From: Acidaminococcaceae bacterium
GTDB taxonomy: Bacteria; Bacillota; Negativicutes; Acidaminococcales; Acidaminococcaceae
Reading direction: 5' to 3'
NCBI GenBank assembly: GCA_017405945.1
Contig: JAFQZL010000044.1
Span: forward strand, 61,535-125,534
Length of the DNA stretch: 64,000 bases
Within the stretch, counting starts at the first letter, position 1; every line of letters starts with the position of its first letter. A model generated the notes under the pieces. The model made no database searches. It was not told the origin of the DNA and saw only the letters and a program-made list of their open reading frames with translations. This document shows positions 58,239 through 64,000 of the stretch, one piece after another. Both the position numbers and the translations under genes were made by a program.

Positions 58239-58958
58239 ATGCTGATCGACAAAACCAAATGCGTCAACTGCGGTCAGTGCATTCCGTACTGCCCCATGGC
58301 CTGCATTCAGAAAAAAGATGGCATCGTCCAGATTGATCTCGACGAATGCGTGGAATGCGAAGCCTGCCGGAACGCCCGCGTCTGCCCGCGGGACGCCCTG
58401 TACATGCAGAAGCTGGAAGGAACCCGCATCCTGCGCAGCCAGTTTTCCAACCCCCTCATCACCCATCCGAAGACCGGTGTGCCGGGACGCGGCACCGAGG
58501 AAATGAAGACAAACGACGTGACGGGCCGCTTCAAGAGAGGACGGGCCGGCGTCTGCATCGAACTGGGACGGCCGGGCACCGGCACGAGACTGAAAGATGT
58601 GCAGACCGTTGCCATGGCGGTGGCCCCTTACGCCAAATACGGGTTTGAACCCCATAATCCCGTCACGGCGCTGATGGTGGACGCGACCGGCAAACTCCGG
58701 GAAGACGTGCTGCAGGAAAAAACCTTGTCCGCCATTGTGGAAATCGAAGTGGACCAGAAGGATATCGGCGCGGTACTGGACGCCATCAGCAAGGTCCAGA
58801 AAGATGTCGACACGGTGTTCAGCGTGGATTTTGCCGGGCGGCTTGAGCGCGATGAAAGCTTCCCGGCCAAAATTGTTGCCCAGAAGGCCGGTTACAAGCT
58901 GTCACCAAATGGAAAAACCAACGTCGGACTCGGAAAACCGCTTGCAAAGGAGGAATAG
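58239..58958 (+). CDS. Ferredoxin-domain protein with unknown C-terminal domain
   Basis: 239 residues. Residues 1-55 hold two Fe-S motifs: CVNCGQCIPYCP and CVECEACRNARVCP, then about 180 residues of unknown domain (GRGTEEMKTNDVTGRF, IELGRPGTGTRLKDVQTV). C-terminal half alternates strands and helices (LSAIVEIEVDQKDIGAVLDAISKVQKDV). AGAGGAGGA upstream. It is translated with the next gene (3-bp gap), so they form one complex. Electron transfer to the partner inferred. Confidence 0.8.
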   Translation: MLIDKTKCVNCGQCIPYCPMACIQKKDGIVQIDLDECVECEACRNARVCPRDALYMQKLEGTRILRSQFSNPLITHPKTGVPGRGTEEMKTNDVTGRFKRGRAGVCIELGRPGTGTRLKDVQTVAMAVAPYAKYGFEPHNPVTALMVDATGKLREDVLQEKTLSAIVEIEVDQKDIGAVLDAISKVQKDVDTVFSVDFAGRLERDESFPAKIVAQKAGYKLSPNGKTNVGLGKPLAKEE

Positions 58959-58961
58959 ATC

Positions 58962-59612
58962 ATGTCTCACACGTTACATCGCTACGGCATCAACGAGGCG
59001 GACTTGCAGGATGATTACGTGGTCTTTGCCATTGCGGCGCAAACGGTCAACGCGAAGGGCATCCATCCCCAGTTCCGCGAATTTGAGAAAATCGTTATGA
59101 AATACAATCCCGTGAACTACGGCGATATGCGCACAGGCAACAAGTTCAATGTGGGCATGGAAACCGTGGGCAGCAGTTACCACGACAACAGCATCGTCCA
59201 TGCGGTGTTTACCGATGAGGCGACGGTGACCAAAGTCCTGAAAGACCTGTATGAGGCCAACCTGGATCTTTCCATCGTGGTTTCCGGCCTGACGGACCAT
59301 ACGGCAGCCTGCTGTCACGGCGCGGGCATCGCTCCCCATACGGTGGAACATTCCATGGGCATCTGGGGCAAAACGGACCGTCTTCCTTCCGAGGACGTGC
59401 TGCGGGTCAGCACGATGTGCGGGCACGGAATGCTTTCCTTTAACCTGATCAAAGACCTGGCCCAAAAAGTGGCGAAGAAACGGATGACCTCCCAGCAGGC
59501 CGCCGAAAAGCTGGCTGGTCTCTGCCATTGCGGCGTCTTCAACCCGGTGCGGGCCGTCCGCATCATTGATAAAATCGCCGCGGATATTAACGCGGGTGTG
59601 GAAATTAAATAA
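58962..59612 (+). CDS. Uncharacterised Cys/His-rich partner of ferredoxin-domain protein
   Basis: 216 residues, no recognised family. Middle and C-terminal parts are rich in conserved-looking Cys/His: TDHTAACCHGAG, PHTVEHSMG, STMCGHGMLS and LCHCGVFNPVRA, which could bind a metal or cluster. AAAGGAGG before the ATG. The pair's enzymatic activity cannot be determined; an anaerobic reductase or dehydratase-like enzyme is one possibility. Confidence 0.7.
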   Translation: MSHTLHRYGINEADLQDDYVVFAIAAQTVNAKGIHPQFREFEKIVMKYNPVNYGDMRTGNKFNVGMETVGSSYHDNSIVHAVFTDEATVTKVLKDLYEANLDLSIVVSGLTDHTAACCHGAGIAPHTVEHSMGIWGKTDRLPSEDVLRVSTMCGHGMLSFNLIKDLAQKVAKKRMTSQQAAEKLAGLCHCGVFNPVRAVRIIDKIAADINAGVEIK

Positions 59613-59756
59613 AACCTGCCGCGGATATAGCGGATATAAATGTAAGCAAAAAGGTAAACTGGTAATCACCACGGTAACTAACGCGGGCGCAAAGGTAAAA
59701 TTAAAACTGCCGCAGTATAATCTGCGGCTTTGAGAAAAATACGTCAACAAAAAAGT

Positions 59757-59820
59757 GCCGGTCAGGGAAAGAACAGAGCAAAACATTGGAACAGTTTTGC
59801 GAATTCTTTTCCTGGCCGGC
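59757..59820 (+). terminator. Long hairpin after ferredoxin pair
   Basis: GCCGGTCAGGGAAAGAA pairs with TTCTTTTCCTGGCCGGC, and an inner GCAAAAC/GTTTTGC continues the stem; total ~64 nt, followed by GTTGTTTTTGTT. A smaller GCCGCAG...CTGCGGC hairpin lies at ~59709-59728. Between 59613 and 59850 there is no gene. Confidence 0.7.
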
Positions 59821-59850
59821 GTTGTTTTTGTTACGATGCCCTTGTTTCTT

Positions 59851-61341
59851 TTACGCTACGATGTCCTTGTACCGGTCCCGGTTCAGGATGTCCATCATGC
59901 AGGCGTAGGGAGACAGGTTGCCCCCTGCCAGCATCTCGAAGAGACGCGGGGTACACCCGCTGACCAGGGCCACGCCCTGCTGGTTTTTTGTTACCGGCTG
60001 CTGCTGATGGCGGCTGGCTACGTTCCAGAACACCACTTCCGGCAGTTTGTATCCGGCCTCCCGGTACATCCGTTCCATGTTCTGGAAGTTGGTCAGGTCC
60101 GCATTTTCCGCACAGTAATCGAACTCCATGTCGGAGACGATGTAGATGCGGGAAGGCATCTCTTCCTGCGGCACCTGATGCTTTTTTGCTACGGCAAGGA
60201 TCAGGCGGAAGACTGCTTCGATGTCCGTATTGGCGCATTCGTTGTAGCTTTCGCAGTACATGACTTTGTCAACGATGTCCTTCCCTTTGATCTGTACCAG
60301 CCGCGGACGTTCGGAGAACGTGATGAAGTGGTTGCGGAACTGACCCCGGTTGCGTTCCGCGTAGTAGATGCCCAGGGACAGGGCCACGGCTGCGGGCATG
60401 GGGTCGCCGTAACCGTACATGGAACCGGAACCGTCCACTACTACCAGCGCGTTTTCCCCGCATGTGTAGTCCGGCAGCGCCTTCCAGGTCACGTCCAGCG
60501 CTTTGCGTTCTTCTTCATTCGCCGCCTTGATGTCCCGTTTCCAGCGGGAGGAATTGTCAAGCACGGACGCAACGATGTCGTACGGAGTCAGGCTGTCCGT
60601 ATTCATCTGCGCCTCGCCTTTTTCCACTTTGCCCAGGAACTCCTGATACCGCTTCCCGTCGTTCCGCAGAAAGGCTTTACGGTATTTGTACATGGCTTTG
60701 GACGGAAGTTTTGCGTAGTCGAAGCTGTATTCTTTTACCCGCAGATCGTTTTCCAGAATGTGGATGCGTTCGCGCAGCGCGGTCAACGCCTTGCGGTATT
60801 CCGCAGGGCGGAGTTTCAGATGCTTTGCAACTTTTTTCGCCAGCGCGACGGTTTTTGCGCCGGACGCGTTGACAGAAGGAAGCCATTTACCCAGCAGGGA
60901 CACAGGTTCCCCAGTCTGCAGCGCTTCCATGTCTTTCTTCCACTGTGCCGCGATGAAGCGCAGCACATCGGCTTCACAGGAGGTGGACAGCAGGCTCAGC
61001 AGGTCGTCGTAGCGACCGTATTCCGGGATATTGCTGATGTTTTTGACAACGGAGGTATGGGCGTAGTCTGCCAGCCAGCGGGTGATGGCCCGGAAGGCGC
61101 GGCGTTCCCCCAGCCCGCCCCGCACGTCGCGGGCGAAGAAGAGGATCTTCATGGCGATGTCCCGGTTTTCCGCCCAGGCGCGCTGGAAGCGCAGGCAGAT
61201 TTCCTCTTCGGAAACATGGCGCAGCGCGCCGATGGTTGCGAACAGGTCCAGGCAGCAGTCCCCAGTTGTTTCCAGGGTCACGGCTCCGTTTTCGGTATGG
61301 GTTTTATTGGCAGCTGCTTCGATGGCGTGTAATAAGTCCAT
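59851..61341 (-). CDS. DUF2828/TROVE-like VWA protein
   Basis: 496 residues from ATG 61341 (AGGAGG, 6-base spacing; MDLLHAIEAAANK is the natural start). Helical HEAT-like N-terminal part (FARDVRGGLGERRAFRAITRWLAD), then a VWA-type MIDAS VVDGSGSM near residue 313 and IVSDMEFD. Family DUF2828 is related to Ro60/TROVE proteins, ring-shaped RNA binders with a VWA domain. May bind small RNAs under stress; inferred from the family. A second VWA protein is at 28079. Confidence 0.88.
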   Translation of the reverse strand: MDLLHAIEAAANKTHTENGAVTLETTGDCCLDLFATIGALRHVSEEEICLRFQRAWAENRDIAMKILFFARDVRGGLGERRAFRAITRWLADYAHTSVVKNISNIPEYGRYDDLLSLLSTSCEADVLRFIAAQWKKDMEALQTGEPVSLLGKWLPSVNASGAKTVALAKKVAKHLKLRPAEYRKALTALRERIHILENDLRVKEYSFDYAKLPSKAMYKYRKAFLRNDGKRYQEFLGKVEKGEAQMNTDSLTPYDIVASVLDNSSRWKRDIKAANEEERKALDVTWKALPDYTCGENALVVVDGSGSMYGYGDPMPAAVALSLGIYYAERNRGQFRNHFITFSERPRLVQIKGKDIVDKVMYCESYNECANTDIEAVFRLILAVAKKHQVPQEEMPSRIYIVSDMEFDYCAENADLTNFQNMERMYREAGYKLPEVVFWNVASRHQQQPVTKNQQGVALVSGCTPRLFEMLAGGNLSPYACMMDILNRDRYKDIVA

Positions 61342-61835
61342 GATTTTCCTCCTGATTACATCAAACATTTATTCCTTGGAGAGCAAGGATTTTATTCAAC
61401 ATCATAGCTAAAGGAAACACGGATTAAACGCGTTTCCCCAAAGGTTCCCGAGAAAGAAAAGTGCGGGAGGGAATCCGCCCGCACTTTTTTACAAGGCGCG
61501 TATTTGCAAGCGTTCCGGAGAACGCCGAACCGTTCCTCTGAAAAACAGGGCCAGATATAGGCAATGATTGCTGTTAGCGCCTTTACATACAGTGACATTC
61601 CACAAGGCACCGTCCAAGGTATCAGGGCCGGTCCGCAGACACGTTGCCGTGACATTCTAAATGTATCTGGAAGATTGCTGTTCGTGCCTTTCTAAATCTC
61701 ACTATGGTGATTATAGCAATTGTTTTTTGTTTTGTCAAGCATTTATTTTAGAATTTATATTTTTTATTTGTTTTGTTGTTTAATATTTGCGTTTTCTTCT
61801 TTTGTTTTCGTTCAAATTATATAAATGCTCTTTTT
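61342..61835. other. Gene-free region between DUF2828 gene and next
   Basis: Holds a strong hairpin at 61457-61490 (GTGCGGG/CCCGCAC with A4 and T6, bidirectional terminator). An 87-codon frame in it is not supported. Strongly AT-rich towards 61720-61830. Confidence 0.5.
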
Positions 61836-61860
61836 GTGAAGCCGCAAATTGCGGCTTCAC
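61836..61860 (-). terminator. Terminator of 61871 gene
   Basis: GTGAAGCCGCAA/TTGCGGCTTCAC perfect 12-bp stem with T5 on the left giving the minus-strand A-run; lies 10 bp past the stop. Confidence 0.8.
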
Positions 61861-61870
61861 GATGGCAACG

Positions 61871-62602
61871 TCATACATCAGGCAACAAATCTTCATCCGC
61901 TTCTTCCGGTTCCCCTTCAACAGCGTATTGGACCGTATAGCAGGCAGTATCTTTTTCAGCAGCCTTTGCCAGCTGGAACGCAAGCACTTTATTCATGATT
62001 TCATTTTCAAAATGCCGGGACGCATACTCGGACAGCAGTGTTTCAAACTGCCCTGACCGGCGCAGAAGATCCGCTTTTATCAGCAATAAATTATCTTTTT
62101 TATCGCTGTCATCCTCGCAGCCATCCTCTTCCGGATCACCCTGTGCGGAAATCAGTTCTTCTGTCACCTGGTTGAGCAGAGGAATTGCCATGCTTCTGCA
62201 GCGAACCGCGTTTGCTGTATCTTCACAATCATCACACGCCCAGGCTGCGTGCAATAAAGCAAAAAACGCCCTTTCTGTACTTTCGTTTAAAAGACTGATT
62301 TTATAAAACTTATAGAACTGATCCGCTAATCCGGACCTGAAATCCAAACCGTCACTACAGGTATAGGCCTTCGACTTCAGCCATTTCTTCGTAACTTTGC
62401 CCGGATCATTATCAATCCTGCCGGAAACATATCCACACGCGGGGCATTGCTGGATCCATTCACCCATGGTGCCCCGCTGCATCTGAGGCGGACGCAGGTC
62501 CAGATCAGGGGACCCGAACGAATTCGTGCTGCCAATCTCATAATATGTTTCCATTTCACCGCACACAGCACATTTGCGACTTTGTTCATACATTGTGGTC
62601 AT
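61871..62602 (-). CDS. Hypothetical zinc-binding helical protein (DUF2225-like)
   Basis: 243 residues. N-terminal zinc ribbon: CAVCGEMETYYEIGSTN...CPACGYVSGRI, then helical repeats (FFALLHAAWACDDCEDTANAVRCRSMAIPLL, DLLRRSGQFETLLSEYASRHF) with an acidic insert. Resembles the DUF2225 group but the match is from memory. AGGAGGAAAA 6 bases before ATG. Just downstream (25 bp) of the alpha-CTD gene, so they may be co-transcribed. Confidence 0.7.
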   Translation of the reverse strand: MTTMYEQSRKCAVCGEMETYYEIGSTNSFGSPDLDLRPPQMQRGTMGEWIQQCPACGYVSGRIDNDPGKVTKKWLKSKAYTCSDGLDFRSGLADQFYKFYKISLLNESTERAFFALLHAAWACDDCEDTANAVRCRSMAIPLLNQVTEELISAQGDPEEDGCEDDSDKKDNLLLIKADLLRRSGQFETLLSEYASRHFENEIMNKVLAFQLAKAAEKDTACYTVQYAVEGEPEEADEDLLPDV

Positions 62603-62626
62603 TATTGTTTTCCTCCTTTTAATCCT

Positions 62627-63247
62627 TTAACCTTTGTTTTCTTCTTCACGCAGCTTCAGGTTTTTCTCTGCCAGCTTTTCCCTGACTTCCGCCAGGCATT
62701 TCTGCCCGAAGTTCCGGATCATGCTCAGTTCGCCTGCCGTTTTTGCCGTCAGTTGCCCGACGGTTTCGATTCCGACGCGGTGCAGGCAGTTTTCGGCACG
62801 CAATGAAAGCCCCAGCTCCTCAATGCAAGCTTTCGACAACAGATCTTCCTGCTGCGTTTCTCTTTCCGGAATCTTTTCCGGCAATGGGCCGGCAGTCTCT
62901 TCTTTGTTCACAGTCTCTTCTTTGTTCACAGTCTCTTCTTTGTTCAGTGAGTAGTTCCGGTGTTCCCGTTCCGGCAGATATTTTTCTTTCAGCTCATACC
63001 ACATTACATGACGTTCGGGGCGGTGCCGGAATGTTGCGTCGGCTGTAATCTGAACCGGACGGTTCAATTCTTCCCATTTAATGAAACCGATCATCTCCCG
63101 CACAAGCGTGCCCGAAACCGTCATCTTCTCTGCCGCTTCCTGCAGCCTGCCTTTTCTGAAATCCGCCAGCGCTTCTTCCAGAAAACGCCTTGCTGCCTCT
63201 GTTTTGTCTGTCAAGTCTGTCTGTAATAAATCCTGTTGCACTTCCAC
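62627..63247 (-). CDS. Free-standing RNA polymerase alpha-CTD-like protein
   Basis: About 206 residues from GTG 63247 (AAGGAGG upstream; the longer frame extends into a repeat). C-terminal 65 residues are an alpha-CTD: IEELGLSLRAENCLHRVGIETVGQLT..TAGELSMIRNFGQKCLAEVREKL, the helix-hairpin-helix domain of RpoA that binds UP elements. The N-terminal part is helical, with tandem NKEETV repeats (three 18-bp units) in the linker. No alpha N-terminal domain. It may bind DNA or transcription factors; family role unknown. Confidence 0.8.
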   Translation of the reverse strand: MEVQQDLLQTDLTDKTEAARRFLEEALADFRKGRLQEAAEKMTVSGTLVREMIGFIKWEELNRPVQITADATFRHRPERHVMWYELKEKYLPEREHRNYSLNKEETVNKEETVNKEETAGPLPEKIPERETQQEDLLSKACIEELGLSLRAENCLHRVGIETVGQLTAKTAGELSMIRNFGQKCLAEVREKLAEKNLKLREEENKG

Positions 63248-63308
63248 CTTACCTCCTTGCGGCAACCGTTCCCGCCTTTCAAATTCATTGTACTGCATAC
63301 CGGAAAAC

Positions 63309-63333
63309 AGTGGTCGCCTCCCGGACGACAAAG
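63309..63333 (+). repeat. Partial interspersed repeat, module A
   Basis: TGGTCGCCTCCCGGACGACAAA, matching module A of the repeat family. Confidence 0.55.
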
Positions 63334-63378
63334 GATCTTACAGCAGGGAGACGCTGTCCGGATGCGTTCCTTACTGTT

Positions 63379-63714
63379 CTATATATCCCCCAGCCCACGG
63401 GCTCTCAGCACACGGTTCACCTCCCATACTGTCCCCCTGTTCCGGGCGATACAATCAGAAATCACACAGTCTTTCTGGATGCTGCGGGACAACGCGAAGC
63501 CGGCAGCTTCCAGCAATGCTTTCGTTTCTTCCAGGGAAAGCCGCAGTCCCAGCGCAAGCCGTACCGCTGTGCCTTTCTTCGGCTGGTAATCCTTTTGTTT
63601 CAGAATTTTGTAAATCAGTTTGCGGTCTATGACGGCATCTTTATACAGCCCGGACCGGGTGATTTTCCGTTCCTCCATAAAGCGAAGCAGCATCTGTGTG
63701 AAAGTTTCTTCCAT
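63379..63714 (-). CDS. Small HTH protein, XRE-like
   Basis: 111 residues from ATG 63714 (AAAGGAG 10 bases upstream; a TTG two codons earlier is closer). SGLYKDAVIDRKLIYKILKQKDYQPKKGTAVRLALGLRLSLEETKALLEAAG is a Cro-like fold as in small phage-type regulators. C-terminal ~25 residues are unassigned. Sits upstream of the alpha-CTD gene on the same strand. DNA target unknown. Confidence 0.75.
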   Translation of the reverse strand: MEETFTQMLLRFMEERKITRSGLYKDAVIDRKLIYKILKQKDYQPKKGTAVRLALGLRLSLEETKALLEAAGFALSRSIQKDCVISDCIARNRGTVWEVNRVLRARGLGDI

Positions 63715-63751
63715 GGTCAAATCACTCCTTTCAATACTTTGGGGACAAAAG

Positions 63752-63809
63752 AAAGCCCATCATAATGACGGGCTTTTGTAAATACAAAGGCCCATCGGAA
63801 TGATGGGCT
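63752..63809. terminator. Two tandem GGGCTTT/AGGCCCATC hairpins
   Basis: AAAGCCC (63752-63758)/GGGCTTT (63770-63776), then AGGCCCATC/GATGGGCT (63788-63809). Bidirectional terminators between the HTH gene and the frame that follows. Confidence 0.7.
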
Positions 63810-63826
63810 GAACTCTCAATCTCCCA

Positions 63827-64000
63827 TCATACAAGCTTTAGCACCTTAACCGTATTACGGCCAGGTTGCTGTGCGGTCAAAGAGCTTGTCTCTCGCGCAC
63901 TCTCTATGGTCAATTGCTTTCCGTTTCCGGAACCAATATTAAAGAAAGAAAATGCAATCCTGATTGCTCTTTTATAATGCCATACGTTACTCCGTTTCCC
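63827..64000 (-). CDS. Possible C-terminal part of a gene extending past the window
   Basis: A 57-codon frame on the minus strand stays open to the window end and stops at TGA 63827-63829, with terminators just beyond. Sequence reads ..RAIRIAFSFFNIGSGNGKQLTIES..; no family recognised. Low weight because it is short and AT-moderate. Confidence 0.3.
   Translation of the reverse strand, partial: GKRSNVWHYKRAIRIAFSFFNIGSGNGKQLTIESARETSSLTAQQPGRNTVKVLKLV

Noticed and set aside
61392..61655. 87-codon minus-strand frame
   Set aside because: Contains a terminator hairpin and odd composition; no ribosome site.
1..64000. CRISPR array, tRNA or rRNA genes
   Set aside because: No regularly spaced repeat-spacer series and no tRNA or rRNA sequence recognised.

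Overview
The window looks like chromosomal DNA of an anaerobic diderm Firmicute, most likely Negativicutes (Acidaminococcaceae-like). The grounds are strong AGGAGG ribosome binding sites, a DUF1659/DUF2922/YvrJ cassette, secreted BamE-like proteins, many ferredoxin- and flavin-linked genes, and two Firmicutes-type parS sites (19324-19339 and 36153-36168). The parS pair suggests an origin-proximal segment. The genus is an inference; there is no rRNA or tRNA in the window.

Layout. (1) 1-18932 is an AT-rich, visibly foreign defence island, entirely on the minus strand. It holds an AddAB-like helicase pair with unusual domain order plus a further SF1 helicase (1-6534), a zinc-ribbon protein, a GIY-YIG/DUF2075 helicase, and a seven-gene tightly overlapping operon encoding Vsr, Z1 ATPase, MutL/MORC-type GHKL ATPase, two proteins of unknown role, a PD-(D/E)XK protein and a C5 cytosine methyltransferase. 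The last corresponds to the predicted MutL/Z1 restriction-modification type. (2) 18933-19612 is a regulatory stretch: an interspersed repeat, a parS site, and a consensus sigma-70 promoter driving a ~140-nt structured candidate small RNA with an anti-Shine-Dalgarno CCUCCU loop. (3) 19613-25769 is a phage-like module: YvrJ, DUF2922, DUF1659 and amidase on the minus strand, divergent from a sigma factor, a replication protein with an AT-rich candidate origin inside it, a DnaC-type loader and DnaB.

(4) 25920-36125 holds a PARG-like ADP-ribose hydrolase, a VWA protein, two near-identical ~430-bp direct repeats carrying Rpn-transposase remnants that bracket an AAA_14 ATPase, a deleted ORF6N gene, and a zinc-ribbon/radical SAM pair, then a secreted protein and an exonuclease. 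(5) 36333-45664 holds accessory metabolism: LysE exporter, carboxylesterase beside a leuD-like fossil, GlcD-type FAD oxidase, a SPASM protein lacking the radical-SAM cysteines, a TetR regulator and an amino-acid binding lipoprotein. (6) 46144-49795 is a plus-strand flavoprotein/ferredoxin cluster. (7) 49940-57821 holds a LeuCD-type dehydratase, a HigBA toxin-antitoxin pair, a Sel1 protein, two ADP-ribosylglycohydrolases with an HD protein and DUF6508, an XRE regulator and an AAA ATPase. (8) 58239-63714 holds a ferredoxin pair, a DUF2828/TROVE-like protein, a free-standing RNA-polymerase alpha-CTD protein and a small HTH protein.

Across the GC-richer part, intergenic regions are populated by families of near-identical elements: a two-module hairpin repeat (always in the same orientation), an ACCGGACG/CGTCCGGT hairpin (six copies) and CAGCCGCGG terminators (five copies).
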